From: Cellulomonas sp. JZ18
GTDB lineage: Bacteria; Actinomycetota; Actinomycetes; Actinomycetales; Cellulomonadaceae
NCBI RefSeq assembly: GCF_009720485.1
Contig: NZ_CP045245.1
Coordinates: 2,418,001 to 2,482,000 of the forward strand
Length of the DNA: 64,000 nt
Direction of reading: 5' to 3'
Of the stretch, positions 20,369 to 30,647 are shown one piece after another; positions within the stretch are counted from its first letter, which is position 1; every line of letters begins with the position of its first letter. The notes beneath the pieces were generated by a model. It saw only the letters and a list, made by a program, of their open reading frames with translations, was not told the DNA's origin and made no database searches. A program made the translations under genes and the position numbers.

Positions 20369-20473
20369 GCGTCCATCATCCCATCCGCCGGACGCGCACC
20401 GCCCGGTCGCGACCGACGTTCACGGACCCCTCACGCACGCGGCACGCACACCACCGCGCGGTCGTGGTGCACG

Positions 20474-21787
20474 TCACAGGATCGAGACCGGGTCGACGAT
20501 GTCGGCGTACACGAGCAGCAGCCCGACCGCGCCCAGCACCACGAAGACGGAGTACGCCAGCGGGACGAGACGCGCCGTGTCGAAGGGACGGGGGCGCTCG
20601 CGGCCGCGGACGCGGGCGACCTGCCGGCGCGCGCCCTCCCACAGCGCCGCGGCGACGTGCCCGCCGTCCAGCGGCGGCAGCGGGATGAGGTTGAAGACGA
20701 AGAGCGCGAGGTTGAGCATCGCGAGGGTCGCCAGCAGGCTCGCGGCACGCACGCCCGCGGACTCCTGCTCGAGCGACGCGATCTCCCCCGCGAACCGCCC
20801 GACGCCGACGATGCCGACGATGGAGGTCTCGTCGCGCTCGCCGCCCGTGAACGTCGTGCGCACCAGGTCGACGACGCGTCCGGGCAGCGTGCCGACGACC
20901 GACACGGTGTCCCACGTGCGGGCCGCCGTGAACGCGAGCGCCGAGCCCACGGACTGGCGCCGGACCTCCTCGGAGGGCGACACCCCGAGGAAGCCGACGG
21001 GCCGCGTCACGACCGTGCCGTCGTCGTCGGTCACGACGGTCCCGTCGTCCGCGACCACGGGACGCTCCGCCACGACCGGCGTCACGTCGAGCTCGACGCG
21101 GTCGCCGTCGCGCTCGACCACGACGGGGACCTGCTCGTCCCCGGTGCCGCGGATCAGGCCCGCCAGCTGCTCCCACGACGTCACCCGGGTGCCGTCGTAG
21201 GACACCACGGTGTCGCCGGGGCGCAGCCCGGCGGCGGCACCGGGCGCGGCCGCGTCCTGCGCCGTGCACCCCCGGTCGGCGGGGGCGTCGGCCGGGATGA
21301 CGCACTCCGAGACCGACGACAGCGTCGGCACGGGCGTGGGGATGCCGATGCCGACGTAGGCGACGACGACGAGCACGGCGGCGATGAGCAGGTTCATCAC
21401 CGGCCCGCCGAGCATGACGACGAGCTTCTTGGGCGTCGAGAGCCGGTAGAACGCGCGGTGGTCCTCCCCGGGTCGGATCTCCTCGGCGCTGGCCGCGCGT
21501 GCGTCGGCCGCCAGCCGCTGGCCCCAGGTGCGGGGCGCGGGCGCGTCCACGGCGTGGTCCGGCGGGTACATGCCGACGAGACGGACGAACCCGCCGAGCG
21601 GGATCGCCTTGAGGCCGTACTCGGTCTCGCCCCTGGTCCGGGACCACAGCGTCGGGCCGAAGCCGACCATGTACTGGCTCACGCGCACGCCGAAGCGCTT
21701 CGCGGGCACCATGTGCCCGATCTCGTGCAGCGCGATCGACGCCAGCAGCACGACGACGAACACGACCACGCCCAGCAGCGCCTCCAC
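20474..21787 (-). CDS. M50 site-2 metalloprotease (RseP/Rip1 family)
   Basis: Intramembrane zinc protease (437 residues) that cuts anti-sigma factors and other membrane proteins. The first membrane helix holds HEIGH (His21, Glu22, His25). A PDZ domain follows in the middle ([18 protein letters not shown]). The C-terminal membrane segment carries [13 protein letters not shown], the conserved Asp motif, near residue 370. The GTG at 21787 follows AGGAGG and is preferred to an in-frame GTG six codons earlier. In M. tuberculosis the same order dxr-rip1-gcpE occurs. Here an FAD oxidoreductase on the opposite strand lies between dxr and this gene. Confidence 0.94.
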   Translation of the reverse strand: MEALLGVVVFVVVLLASIALHEIGHMVPAKRFGVRVSQYMVGFGPTLWSRTRGETEYGLKAIPLGGFVRLVGMYPPDHAVDAPAPRTWGQRLAADARAASAEEIRPGEDHRAFYRLSTPKKLVVMLGGPVMNLLIAAVLVVVAYVGIGIPTPVPTLSSVSECVIPADAPADRGCTAQDAAAPGAAAGLRPGDTVVSYDGTRVTSWEQLAGLIRGTGDEQVPVVVERDGDRVELDVTPVVAERPVVADDGTVVTDDDGTVVTRPVGFLGVSPSEEVRRQSVGSALAFTAARTWDTVSVVGTLPGRVVDLVRTTFTGGERDETSIVGIVGVGRFAGEIASLEQESAGVRAASLLATLAMLNLALFVFNLIPLPPLDGGHVAAALWEGARRQVARVRGRERPRPFDTARLVPLAYSVFVVLGAVGLLLVYADIVDPVSIL

Positions 21788-21947
21788 GCACCCACCTCCT
21801 GGCACCCTGCGCCGACGGCGCGTCCTGCGGCGGCTGCGGGACGCCCGCCGCGCGCGGACAGGCTAGCCCGCGCGGCACCAGGGTGTGCGCAGCGCCTGGG
21901 AGCCGCCTGGGAGCGTCACCCGCGCGCCGCACCGGTACGTTGGCCCG

Positions 21948-23291
21948 GTGCACCCCCTCGACGGCCCCAGGCCCGCGGCGGGCGCTCCGCGCGAGGTCCT
22001 GTGGTGGGACCGCCTCGTCGCCGACGACCCCGCGGCCGCCCGCGCGCGCCCCCCGCTCGACGGCGACACCACGGCTGACGTGGTGGTGGTCGGCGCCGGC
22101 ACGACCGGCGTGTGGACGGCCTACTACCTGCTCGAGGCCGACCCCTCGCTCGACGTGCTCGTCCTCGACGCGGGGCTCGTGGGCGCGGCCGGGGGCGGAC
22201 GTGCGACCGGGGCCGCGCCGGCCGGTCCGGTCCTCGCCGACGCGCTGCGCACCGCGTCGGACGGCACCGGCACGGGTGCCGCGGGACGGACGCGGCGGGC
22301 GCTGCGCGCGGCCCTGCAGGACGCCGTCGTCGAGGTGGGCGGTGTGCTGGCCGCGGAGCAGGTCGACGCCGGCTTCCGCTACGGCGGGCTGGTGACCCTC
22401 GCGCGCACCGGTCCCGCCGTCGACCGGATCGCCTCCCGCGCCGCCGCCGCCCCCGCGACGGGGGACGACGTGCGCCTCCTCGACGCCCTGCGCGCGCAGG
22501 ACCACGTCCGCGCGGCCGACGTCCTGGCCGCCACGTGGACGCCCGACGCGGCGCACGTGGACCCCGTCCGGCTCCTGCGCGGACTCGCGCAGGTGCTTCA
22601 GGAGCGCGGGGCACGCGTGGTCGAGCGCACGCCGGCGCTCCGCGTCGCTCCCGGCGCCGTGGCGACGGCGCACGGCGTCGTCCGCAGCCGCCGTGTCGTC
22701 GTCACGACGGGCGCCACCCGGCTGGCGGGCGCACCCGGTCCTGCCGGCCTGCGGCGTGCGCGCACCCTCGCGACCGAGCCCCTGCCCGCCGACGTGTGGG
22801 AGGCCCTCGGCCTGGCGGCCGGCACGACCGTCGTCGAGGACCGGCACCGTCCGCTCGAGCTCGTCCGCACGGTCGACGACCGGCTCGTCGCCGCGGGGAC
22901 ACCCGCGGACCTGGGACGGGTCGCCGACCTGCTGCCTCCCGTGCGCGACCACGCGGTCACGCACGTGTGGGACACGGCGCAGGGGGTGACGGGCGACGGC
23001 GCGCCGGCCCTCGGCGTCGACCCGGCCGACGGCATCGCGTGGGCGGTCGGGGCGGGAGCCGACGGGCCCGCGGTCGGGAACCTCGCGGGGCGCACCCTGG
23101 CCGATCTCGTCACGGGCGCCGACTCCGCGCTCACCGAGCTGCCCTGGGTGCGCCGTCCACCTGCCGCGGCGCGGGGTCGCGGCGCCGCCGCCCTGGCTGC
23201 GGCGGTCGACGCCTGGTCCGACCGCGCCGAGGAACGTCGCGGGCGCACGCCGGCGCTGGCCCGGCTGCTCGCGTCCCGCCGCCCCGCCTGA
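21948..23291 (+). CDS. FAD-dependent oxidoreductase (DAO family)
   Basis: This 447-residue protein has an N-terminal FAD-binding Rossmann motif ADVVVVGAGTTGVWTAYYL at about residues 45-63, and the fold and length of D-amino acid oxidase/glycine oxidase-like enzymes. The C-terminal ADGIAWAVGAGADGPAVGNL resembles the second FAD contact region. The motif tail is GAGTTG rather than the commoner GGGxxG. The substrate cannot be told. It starts with GTG (VHPLDGPRPAAG), lies on the plus strand between two minus-strand genes and seems an insertion into the dxr-M50 block. Confidence 0.75.
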   Translation: MHPLDGPRPAAGAPREVLWWDRLVADDPAAARARPPLDGDTTADVVVVGAGTTGVWTAYYLLEADPSLDVLVLDAGLVGAAGGGRATGAAPAGPVLADALRTASDGTGTGAAGRTRRALRAALQDAVVEVGGVLAAEQVDAGFRYGGLVTLARTGPAVDRIASRAAAAPATGDDVRLLDALRAQDHVRAADVLAATWTPDAAHVDPVRLLRGLAQVLQERGARVVERTPALRVAPGAVATAHGVVRSRRVVVTTGATRLAGAPGPAGLRRARTLATEPLPADVWEALGLAAGTTVVEDRHRPLELVRTVDDRLVAAGTPADLGRVADLLPPVRDHAVTHVWDTAQGVTGDGAPALGVDPADGIAWAVGAGADGPAVGNLAGRTLADLVTGADSALTELPWVRRPPAAARGRGAAALAAAVDAWSDRAEERRGRTPALARLLASRRPA

Positions 23292-23328
23292 CCACGCCGG
23301 GAGACCCGGGGCAGCGGCGGCAGGGCGC

Positions 23329-24495
23329 TCAGGCCCGCGCCAGCACCTCGCGAGCGCGGGCGCGCGCCCACTCCTCCGCGGCGAGCACGGCGTCGAGGGT
23401 CAGGGCGGCGGCCGACGTGCCGACGTGCTCCTCGAGGACGCGCGCGACCGTGTCGACGACGTCGCCGAAGCCGATCCGGCCGGCCAGGAACGCCGCGACG
23501 CCCTCCTCGTTGGCCGCGTTGAAGACCGCCGGGTGGGTCGCCGACGCCGCCACGGCGTGCCGCGCCAACCGCACCGCCGGGAACACCTGCTCGTCCAGGG
23601 GCTCGAACGTCCAGGCGGTCGGCGCCCCCCAGTCGCAGGGCAGGGCCGCCCCCGGGACGCGCTCGGGCCAGGCCAGCCCGAGCGCGATGGGCAGGCGCAT
23701 GTCGGGCGGGGACGCCTGCGCGATCGTCGAGCCGTCGACGAACTCGACCATCGAGTGCACGACGGACTGGGGGTGCACCACGACGGCGATGTCGTCGACC
23801 GGCACGTCGAACAGCAGGTGCGCCTCGATCAGCTCGAGCCCCTTGTTGACCAGGCTCGCCGAGTTGACCGTCACGACCGGACCCATCGCCCACGTCGGGT
23901 GCGCGAGCGCCTGCGCGGGCGTCGCCGCCCGGACCGCGTCCGCGGTCCAGCCCCGGAACGGCCCTCCCGATGCGGTGAGGACGAGGCGCCGGACCTCGCC
24001 GCGCTCGCCGGAGCGCAGCGCCTGCGCCATCGCCGAGTGCTCGGAGTCGACGGGCACGATCTGGTCGGCACGGACGGCGGCGGCGTGCACGAGGGCGCCG
24101 CCGACGACGAGCGACTCCTTGTTCGCCAGCGCCAGCGTGCTGCCGCCGCGCAGCGCCGCGAGCGTGGGCAGCAGCCCGACCGACCCGGTGATCCCGTTGA
24201 GCACGACGTCCGCACCGCTCCCCGCCAGCTCCGCGGCGGCCTGCGGACCGGCCAGCACCTGCGTGCCGGGCAGGGCGTCGCGCACGCGGACGGCGGCGGT
24301 CTCGTCGGCCACCGCGACGACCGGGACGCGGTGGGTGCGCGCCTGCTCGACGAGGAGGTCGGTGTGCGCACCCCCCGCGGACAGGCCGGCGACCACGAAC
24401 CGCTCGGGCGCGCGGGCGACGATGTCGAGGGCCTGCGTCCCGATCGATCCGGTGGACCCGAGGACGACGACGCTGCGCTGGCTCACGCGGGTCAT
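23329..24495 (-). CDS. dxr: 1-deoxy-D-xylulose 5-phosphate reductoisomerase
   Basis: Dxr converts DXP to MEP with NADPH, the committed step of the MEP isoprenoid pathway. The 388-residue protein has the NADPH-binding GSTGSIG at residues 13-19, the active-site region [13 protein letters not shown] with the metal-ligand residues, and SGGPFRG. The C-terminal helical domain ends in a basic run. Length is normal. The ATG at 24495 is used; a GTG nine bases downstream is an alternative. It lies 40 bases after the DivIVA-domain gene, with a hairpin between. Confidence 0.96.
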   Translation of the reverse strand: MTRVSQRSVVVLGSTGSIGTQALDIVARAPERFVVAGLSAGGAHTDLLVEQARTHRVPVVAVADETAAVRVRDALPGTQVLAGPQAAAELAGSGADVVLNGITGSVGLLPTLAALRGGSTLALANKESLVVGGALVHAAAVRADQIVPVDSEHSAMAQALRSGERGEVRRLVLTASGGPFRGWTADAVRAATPAQALAHPTWAMGPVVTVNSASLVNKGLELIEAHLLFDVPVDDIAVVVHPQSVVHSMVEFVDGSTIAQASPPDMRLPIALGLAWPERVPGAALPCDWGAPTAWTFEPLDEQVFPAVRLARHAVAASATHPAVFNAANEEGVAAFLAGRIGFGDVVDTVARVLEEHVGTSAAALTLDAVLAAEEWARARAREVLARA

Positions 24496-24504
24496 CCTCG
24501 CAGA

Positions 24505-24528
24505 GCCCGCACGGTGCCCCGTGCGGGC
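24505..24528 (-). terminator. terminator hairpin between the DivIVA-domain gene and dxr
   Basis: This is a perfect ten-base stem, GCCCGCACGG (24505-24514) with CCGTGCGGGC (24519-24528), and a TGCC loop. It lies eight bases after the DivIVA-domain gene's stop, and only nine bases before the dxr start, so it may also affect dxr translation. Confidence 0.6.
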
Positions 24529-24535
24529 GGCCGCG

Positions 24536-25090
24536 TCACTCGACGCCGAGCAGGACCTCGACCGCGCGGGCGACGAACGCGTCGACCGGCCCCTCGGCGT
24601 AGCCGTTGCGCCCGGTCCGGCGGCGGAACGTCGCGGACCGGAGCTCGGCCGCGGTCAGCGGGGCCCCGGTGTCGAAGTACGCGATGAGGCGGTGGCAGAG
24701 CGCGTCCACGTCGGCGGGCTCGTAGCCCGGCTCCCGCCCCTGGGGCGGGGCGAACCGGTCGCCGTCGGGACGGCCCAGCCGCCCGTACAGGGTGCGCGCC
24801 TGCGCGCCCAGGTGCGCCATCCACGCGTCCTGGCCCTGCTCGGCGATGAACTGCGCCCGGTGCCGCGCGACGAAGGCGGCCTCCAGCCGGTCCAGCGCGG
24901 CGTCGACGGCGGCGGTGACGTACCCGCCGCGCACCATGTCGAAGGCGACGCCCCGCACCTGTGCGGACGACAGGCCCGTCGGGGGGCCCTGCTCGTAGAG
25001 CGAGCGCGCGTGGGCGAAGAACTCGTCCACCTCGTCGGGGTCGTACCCGCGCCGCAACCCGGTGACGGTACGGAACATCCCGTCGCTCAC
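24536..25090 (-). CDS. small DivIVA-domain-containing protein
   Basis: A 184-residue protein with two DivIVA-like short domains: [20 protein letters not shown] near the N-terminus and a second, [18 protein letters not shown], near residue 125. Between them lie helical regions. Such domains occur in actinobacterial proteins related to polar growth or cell division, but no function is known for this one. The GTG start overlaps the rlmN stop by four bases (GTGA), so translation is coupled to rlmN. It is in the position between rlmN and dxr. Confidence 0.75.
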   Translation of the reverse strand: MSDGMFRTVTGLRRGYDPDEVDEFFAHARSLYEQGPPTGLSSAQVRGVAFDMVRGGYVTAAVDAALDRLEAAFVARHRAQFIAEQGQDAWMAHLGAQARTLYGRLGRPDGDRFAPPQGREPGYEPADVDALCHRLIAYFDTGAPLTAAELRSATFRRRTGRNGYAEGPVDAFVARAVEVLLGVE

Positions 25091-26217
25091 TCGTCCTCCT
25101 CCGCGGCGAGCTGGCCGCACGCGCCGTCGATGTCGCTGCCCCGCGTGTCCCGGATGGTCGTGGGGATGCCGTGCGCGCGCAAGCGTGCCACGAACTCGCG
25201 CTCCACCTCGGGATCGCTCGCCGTCCAGCGCGAACCCGGCGTCGGGTTGAGCGGGATCGGGTTGCAGTGCACCCAGCCCGTGCCGCCGCGGGCGACGAGC
25301 TTCTCCCCCAGCAGGTCCGCGCGCCACGCGTGGTCGTTGACGTCCCGGATGAGCGCGTACTCGATGGACACGCGGCGGCCGGTGACGTCGAAGTACCGGC
25401 GGGCGGAGTCCAGCGCCTCGTCGACGGTCCAGCGCGTGTTGACCGGGACCAGCTCGCTGCGCAGCTCGTCGTCCGGGGCGTGCAGGGACAGCGCGAGGGT
25501 GACGGGGATGCCCTCCTTCGCGAGCTTGTCCATCGCGGGGACGAGGCCCACCGTCGACACCGTGATGTTGCGTGCCGACATGCCGAGACCGTCCGGCGTG
25601 GGCGCGACGAGCCGGCGGACCGTCGCCATGACGGTCTTGTAGTTCGCCAGCGGCTCGCCCATGCCCATGAAGACCACGTTCGTCAGGCGCGTCGCACCGC
25701 CCGGGATCTCACCGGCCGCGAGGGCGCGCGCCGCCTGCCGCACCTGCTCCACGACCTCGGCCGTGGACAGGTTGCGTGTGAGGCCCATCTGGCCGGTGGC
25801 GCAGAAGGCGCACGCGAGACCGCAGCCGACCTGGCTCGAGACGCACAGCGTCGCGCGGTTGGCGTAGCGCATCAGCACCGACTCGACCTTGGCGCCGTCG
25901 AACAGGCGGTACAGCGTCTTGACGGTCGTCCCCTGGTCGGCCGTCAGCGTGCGGCTCTCGGTGAGCAGCGGCGGGAACAGGTCGGCGACCAGGACGTCCC
26001 GGGTGGCCTTCGGCAGGTCCGTCATGGCCGCGGGGTCGGCGGTGAGGTGCGTGAAGTAGTGCGTCGCGAGCTGCTTGGCGCGGAAGGGCTTCTCGCCCAG
26101 CGCCTGCACCGCCTCGACGCGCTCCTCGGGCGTGAGGTCGACGAAGTGCCGCGGCGGCTTGCCGCGGGCGCCGCGCATGGGGGCGCTGAGATCCAGACGG
26201 ACCGGCGTGGGGTTCAC
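25087..26217 (-). CDS. rlmN: 23S rRNA (adenine(2503)-C(2))-methyltransferase
   Basis: RlmN is a radical SAM enzyme that methylates A2503 of 23S rRNA and A37 of some tRNAs. The 376-residue protein has the helical N-terminal RNA-binding domain and the cluster motif [14 protein letters not shown] near residue 130, then the GMGEPLANY motif. The second catalytic cysteine lies close to the C-terminus (DGACGQL). Start ATG at 26217. Confidence 0.96.
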   Translation of the reverse strand: MNPTPVRLDLSAPMRGARGKPPRHFVDLTPEERVEAVQALGEKPFRAKQLATHYFTHLTADPAAMTDLPKATRDVLVADLFPPLLTESRTLTADQGTTVKTLYRLFDGAKVESVLMRYANRATLCVSSQVGCGLACAFCATGQMGLTRNLSTAEVVEQVRQAARALAAGEIPGGATRLTNVVFMGMGEPLANYKTVMATVRRLVAPTPDGLGMSARNITVSTVGLVPAMDKLAKEGIPVTLALSLHAPDDELRSELVPVNTRWTVDEALDSARRYFDVTGRRVSIEYALIRDVNDHAWRADLLGEKLVARGGTGWVHCNPIPLNPTPGSRWTASDPEVEREFVARLRAHGIPTTIRDTRGSDIDGACGQLAAEEDE

Positions 26218-26332
26218 GGCGGCGGCTCCTCTCCCGCGGGTGGCGGTCGGGACGGACGGACGGCGGCCCGGTGGGGCCGGGAGGACGGGCGGAGGGGCCG
26301 GGCGGGCGACGGTCGCGCTCGCTCGTGGCGGC

Positions 26333-27171
26333 TCAGCCCGCCGGGAGCAGGACGGTCAGCAGGACCCAGACCGTCGGGGCGGTGAGCAGCAGCGAGTCGA
26401 GACGGTCCAGGACACCCCCGTGCCCGGGCAGCAGACGGCCCATGTCCTTGAGCTCGAGGTCACGCTTGAGCATCGACTCCGCGAGGTCGCCGAGCGTCGC
26501 GCTCACGACCGTGCCGAGCCCGAGCAGGACGCCGACGAGCGGCTCGCCGTCGAACGCCACCTGCACGCCGACGACACCCACGACGCACGTGAGCACGACG
26601 GAGCCGAGCAGACCCTCCCAGGACTTCTTGGGGCTCACCGTCGGCGCGAGCGGGTGCCGGCCGAGCAGGCTCCCCACGGCGTACCCGCCGGTGTCGCAGG
26701 CGACGGCCAGCAGGATGAACAGCACGACCCGCGCGGGCCCGTCCGGCTCGGCCAGCATCAGCATGACGAAGCCCGCGAGGAACGGCAGGTAGGCGGCGGC
26801 GAACGTGGCGGCGGTCGCGTCCCGCAGCGCGGACTCGCCGCTGCCGTCGAGCACGCGCCACACGACGGCGCCGCCGACGGTGAGCAGGAACGCGACGAAC
26901 AGCGCCTCCGGGCCCGCGGTGTACGCGGAGACGAGGACACCGGCCGTCCCCACGAGCAGCGGCAGCAGGGGCAGGTGGACCGAGCGCCGGGTGAGCGCCT
27001 GCGCCAGCTCCCAGACGGCCGCCCCACGGCGAGGACCGCGAGGGCGACGAACGCCTCCTTGCGGATGAACAACGACGCCGCCACGGCGCCGAGCAGCACG
27101 ACGCCCACCGTGACCGCGGCCGGGAGGTCGCGTCCAGGGCTGGAGCTGCGGGGGGCGGCGAGCTGTGTCAT
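26333..27171 (-). CDS. cdsA: phosphatidate cytidylyltransferase, with one apparent frameshift
   Basis: CdsA makes CDP-diacylglycerol from phosphatidic acid and CTP at the membrane. The C-terminal part shows the family signature ([18 protein letters not shown] and [12 protein letters not shown], then [23 protein letters not shown] sequence with D-x-G-K replaced by KDMG), and several membrane segments. The first 55 residues ([17 protein letters not shown], then a membrane helix) are in another frame. One extra base in the four-C run at 27022-27025 (plus strand) joins them into 279 residues and reads [13 protein letters not shown] across the join. Its ATG overlaps the frr stop by one base. Confidence 0.92.
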
Positions 27172-27728
27172 CAGACCTCGAGCAGCTCGCTCTCCTTGGC
27201 GGCGAGGAGCTGGTCGACCAGGTCGACGTGGCGCTTGGTCAGGGCCTCGAGCTCCTTCTCCGCACGCACGACCTCGTCCTCGCCCGCCTCGCCGTCCTTC
27301 GCGATGCGGTCGAGCTCCTCCTTGGCACGCCGCCGGACGGAGCGCACGGAGATGCGCGCGTCCTCCGCCTTGCTCTTGGCGAGCTTGACGAAGTCCTTGC
27401 GACGCTCCGCGGTGAGGGCGGGCAGGACGACGCGCACGACGTTCCCGTCGTTCGTCGGGTTCACCCCGAGGTCGGAGTCGCGCAGCGCCTTCTCGATCGC
27501 CGACATCGACGACTTGTCGAAGGGCGAGACGAGGATCGTGCGCGCCTCGACGACGTTGAACGACGCGAGCTGCTGCAGCGGGGTGGGCGAGCCGTAGTAG
27601 TCGACGAACACCTTGGCGAACATCGCCGCGTTCGCACGGCCGGTGCGGATGGCGGCGAAGTCCTCCTTCGCGACCTCCACGGCCTTGTCCATCTTCTCCT
27701 CGGCCTCGAGGAGTGTGTCGTCGATCAC
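27171..27728 (-). CDS. frr: ribosome recycling factor
   Basis: RRF (185 residues) splits post-termination ribosomes with EF-G. The sequence has the family start [20 protein letters not shown], then [11 protein letters not shown] and the C-terminal helix region [20 protein letters not shown]. Length is standard. It is the middle of the pyrH-frr-cdsA cluster and overlaps cdsA by one base (TGATG). Confidence 0.97.
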   Translation of the reverse strand: MIDDTLLEAEEKMDKAVEVAKEDFAAIRTGRANAAMFAKVFVDYYGSPTPLQQLASFNVVEARTILVSPFDKSSMSAIEKALRDSDLGVNPTNDGNVVRVVLPALTAERRKDFVKLAKSKAEDARISVRSVRRRAKEELDRIAKDGEAGEDEVVRAEKELEALTKRHVDLVDQLLAAKESELLEV

Positions 27729-27784
27729 CGGTGCTCCTTCATCGTGTCGTGCGGACCGCGCTGTGCGGTGCGGAGGGCGTGCGC

Positions 27785-28582
27785 TCAGCTCGCGGTGACG
27801 AGCGTCCCGATCTTCTCACCCTCGAGCGCACGCGTGACGTTGCCGTGCTCCTCGAGCCCGAAGACGCGCATCGGCACGTCGTTGTCGCGGCACAGGCTGA
27901 GGGCCGACGTGTCCATGACGCCGAGCTCCCCGACGATCGCGTCGGTGTACGTCAGGTGGTCGAGCTTGCGCGCGGTCGGGTCCCGGCGGGGGTCGGCGGT
28001 GTAGACGCCGTCCACGCCGTTCTTGCCCATGAGGACCTCCTGGCAGTGCGTCTCGAGCGCGCGCTGCACCGCCACGGTGTCGGTCGAGAAGTACGGCAGG
28101 CCCGCGCCGGCGCCGAAGATGACGACGCGGCCCTTCTCGAGGTGCCGGATCGCCCGCAGCGGGATGTACGGCTCGGCGACCTGGCCCATCGTGATCGCCG
28201 TCTGGACGCGCGTGCTCACGCCCGCCTGCTCGAGGAAGTCCTGCAGCGCGAGGCAGTTCATGACCGTGCCGAGCATGCCCATGTAGTCGGCGCGGGCGCG
28301 GTCCATGCCGCCGACCTGCAGCTCGGCGCCGCGGAAGAAGTTGCCGCCCCCGACGACGATCGCGACCTGCACGCCGTCGCGCACCGCCGCGGCGATCTCG
28401 CCCGCGATGCGGCGCACGACGGGCACGGCCAGGCCGACGGAGCCGCCGCCGAAGCTCTCGCCCGACAGCTTGAGCAGGACGCGCCGGCCCTGGACCTCCC
28501 CCGCGCTGCGCACGGGCACCCCCGGGGAGGACGTGCCGGTCTCGGGTGCGGCCTGCCGGCCGTCGGTCGGGTTCTCGGTCAC
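27785..28582 (-). CDS. pyrH: UMP kinase
   Basis: PyrH phosphorylates UMP to UDP. The 265-residue protein has an unusual 25-residue hydrophilic N-terminal extension, then [13 protein letters not shown] (phosphate binding), VGGGNFFRG (the GGGN loop) and the C-terminal [16 protein letters not shown]. It is between tsf and frr, as in most bacteria. Start ATG at 28582. Confidence 0.96.
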   Translation of the reverse strand: MTENPTDGRQAAPETGTSSPGVPVRSAGEVQGRRVLLKLSGESFGGGSVGLAVPVVRRIAGEIAAAVRDGVQVAIVVGGGNFFRGAELQVGGMDRARADYMGMLGTVMNCLALQDFLEQAGVSTRVQTAITMGQVAEPYIPLRAIRHLEKGRVVIFGAGAGLPYFSTDTVAVQRALETHCQEVLMGKNGVDGVYTADPRRDPTARKLDHLTYTDAIVGELGVMDTSALSLCRDNDVPMRVFGLEEHGNVTRALEGEKIGTLVTAS

Positions 28583-28670
28583 GGGTCCTCCTCGTCGGTC
28601 GCGCCGCGACGGGCGCGCGTGGCCCGCGGGGTCGACGCGCGGCGCCCGGCGGACCGCGGGCGCCCGGTGC

Positions 28671-28708
28671 GGCGGTGGCCCCGGTCCGTACGGACCGGGG
28701 CCACCGCC
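28671..28708 (-). terminator. perfect 38-bp palindrome after tsf
   Basis: 28671-28689 (GGCGGTGGCCCCGGTCCGT) is exactly repeated inverted at 28690-28708, a 19-bp stem with no spacer (a loop of about four bases forms at the centre). It begins 13 bases after the tsf stop and is the likely end of the rpsB-tsf transcript. Confidence 0.8.
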
Positions 28709-28720
28709 GTCACGACGTGC

Positions 28721-29566
28721 TCAGGCTCCGACGCGGAACCGCACGAAGCCGGTCACCGTGCCGCCGGCCTCGGCGAGCACCTGGCCGACCGTCTTCTTCG
28801 GGTCCTTCGCGAAGGCCTGGTCCAGCAGGACCGACTCCTTGAAGTAGCCGTTGAGGCGGCCCTCGACGATCTTCGGCAGCGCGGCCTCGGGCTTGCCCTC
28901 GTTGCGGGCCGTCTCCTCGGCGATGCGACGCTCGTTCTCGACGACGTCCGACGGGACCTCGTCCCGCGTCAGGTACGTCGGGGAGTAGGCGGCGACGTGG
29001 GTCGCGACGTCACGGGCGACCGAGGCACCGGCCGCGTCCGTGGCGACGAGGACGCCGACCTGCGGCGGCAGGTCCTTGTTCACCTTGTGCAGGTAGACCT
29101 CGACGTGCTCGCCGGCGAGGCGGGCGACGCGGCGCACGACGACCTTCTCGCCCAGCGTGGCGGCGGTCTCGTCGACCACCGTCTGCAGCGGCGTGCCGTC
29201 GGAGTCCGCCGCGAGCAGCGCGTCGGCGTCGGCGGCACCGGAGGCGACGGCCGTGGCCAGGACGCGCTCCGCGAGGGAGATGAACGTCTGGTTCTTCGCG
29301 ACGAAGTCGGTCTCCGAGTTGACCTCGACGAGCACGCCCGTCTGGCCCTCGCCGTCCGTGGTCGACGCGACGTTCGCCGCGACCAGACCGTCGGAGGCCG
29401 AGCGGCCCTCACGCTTGCCGACGCCCTTGAGACCCTTGACGCGGATGATCTCCAGCGCCTTGTCCGCGTCGCCCTCGGCCTCCTCGAGCGCCTTCTTGAC
29501 GTCGAGCATCCCGGCACCGGTCCGCTCGCGCAGCGCCTTGATGTCGGCCAGCGAGTAGTTCGCCAT
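28721..29566 (-). CDS. tsf: translation elongation factor Ts
   Basis: EF-Ts (281 residues) is the nucleotide exchange factor of EF-Tu. The sequence starts MANYSLADIKALRERTGAG with the family TGAGMLDVKKALEEAEGD and the core NSETDFVAKN, followed by the dimerisation domain. I set the start at 29566 because the family start is conserved; further upstream codons encode Pro/Arg-rich nonsense. It is downstream of rpsB with a strong hairpin in the gap. Confidence 0.97.
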   Translation of the reverse strand: MANYSLADIKALRERTGAGMLDVKKALEEAEGDADKALEIIRVKGLKGVGKREGRSASDGLVAANVASTTDGEGQTGVLVEVNSETDFVAKNQTFISLAERVLATAVASGAADADALLAADSDGTPLQTVVDETAATLGEKVVVRRVARLAGEHVEVYLHKVNKDLPPQVGVLVATDAAGASVARDVATHVAAYSPTYLTRDEVPSDVVENERRIAEETARNEGKPEAALPKIVEGRLNGYFKESVLLDQAFAKDPKKTVGQVLAEAGGTVTGFVRFRVGA

Positions 29567-29618
29567 CAGTTCCGTCCGTCCTTGAGTTCTCGGGTCCGGC
29601 CCGCTGGTCCGCGGGCCG

Positions 29619-29654
29619 AGCGGGTGCGGCGCGGTCGCTCGCGCCGCACCCGCT
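29619..29654 (-). terminator. rpsB-tsf intergenic attenuator hairpin
   Basis: AGCGGGTGCGGCGCG (29619-29633) pairs perfectly over 15 bases with its complement (29640-29654), six-base loop. It lies about 15 bases after the rpsB stop and about 53 bases before the tsf start. A smaller stem (GGCCCGC/GCGGGCC near 29598-29617) lies just downstream. Partial termination would lower tsf relative to rpsB; this is inference. Confidence 0.7.
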
Positions 29655-29669
29655 GGGTCACCAGGTGCG

Positions 29670-30647
29670 TCAGGCCTGCTCGTCCTGGGCGGCCTGCTCG
29701 CGCGCCGCGGCGTCCGCGGCGGCGTCGACGGCCGGGGCCGCGTCCTGGCCGGGCGCGGTCGCGGACTCGGCCGGGCCGGCCTCGCCCTCGGCGGCCTGCG
29801 GGTCGCCGGCGGCCGCGGCGGCCGCGTCCAGCTCGGCCGGCGCGAGCGCCGGGTCCTGCAGGCCGGCCTCGGCGCCGGCGAGGAGCTCGCGCTCCCACTC
29901 GGCGAGCGGCTCGGCGTCGGCGTCGGCGCCCTGCGTGGCGGCGGCGGCACCACCCGAGTGGCGCTTCATGAGGCCGTCGGCGGCCGCGTCGGCGATCACG
30001 CGGGTCAGCAGCTGCACGGCGCGGATCGCGTCGTCGTTGCCCGGGATCGGGTAGTCGACGACGTCCGGGTCGCAGTTGGTGTCGAGGATCGCGACGACCG
30101 GGATGCCGAGCTTGCGCGCCTCGTCGACGGCGAGGTGCTCCTTGTTGGTGTCGACGACCCAGATCGCCGAGGGGACCTTCGCCATGTCACGGATGCCGCC
30201 GAGCGTCTTCGCGAGCTTGTCCTTCTCGCGACGCAGGACGAGCAGCTCCTTCTTCGTCAGGCCCGAGGCCGCGACGTCGTCGAAGTCGATCTGCTCGAGC
30301 TCCTTGAGGCGCTGCAGACGCTTGTGGACGGTGGAGAAGTTGGTGAGCATGCCGCCCAGCCAGCGCTGGTTGACGTAGGGCATGCCGACGCGCGCGGCCT
30401 GCTCCGCGACCGGCTCCTGCGCCTGCTTCTTCGTGCCGACGAACAGGATCGAGCCGCCGTGCGAGACGGTCTGGCTCACGAAGTCGTACGCGCGGTCGAT
30501 GTACGACAGCGACTGCTGCAGGTCGACGATGTAGATGCCGTTGCGCTCGGTGAAGATGAAGCGCTTCATCTTGGGGTTCCAGCGGCGGGTCTGGTGCCCG
30601 AAGTGGACACCGCTCTCGAGCAGCTGGCGCATGGTCACGACGGCCAT
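29670..30647 (-). CDS. rpsB: 30S ribosomal protein S2
   Basis: S2 (325 residues) is a small-subunit protein. The sequence carries [42 protein letters not shown] and the conserved [20 protein letters not shown]. Beyond about residue 245 there is an Ala/Glu-rich acidic tail of about 75 residues, a common extension in actinobacterial S2. ATG at 30647 with GGGAGGA about eight bases upstream. Confidence 0.97.
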   Translation of the reverse strand: MAVVTMRQLLESGVHFGHQTRRWNPKMKRFIFTERNGIYIVDLQQSLSYIDRAYDFVSQTVSHGGSILFVGTKKQAQEPVAEQAARVGMPYVNQRWLGGMLTNFSTVHKRLQRLKELEQIDFDDVAASGLTKKELLVLRREKDKLAKTLGGIRDMAKVPSAIWVVDTNKEHLAVDEARKLGIPVVAILDTNCDPDVVDYPIPGNDDAIRAVQLLTRVIADAAADGLMKRHSGGAAAATQGADADAEPLAEWERELLAGAEAGLQDPALAPAELDAAAAAAGDPQAAEGEAGPAESATAPGQDAAPAVDAAADAAAREQAAQDEQA

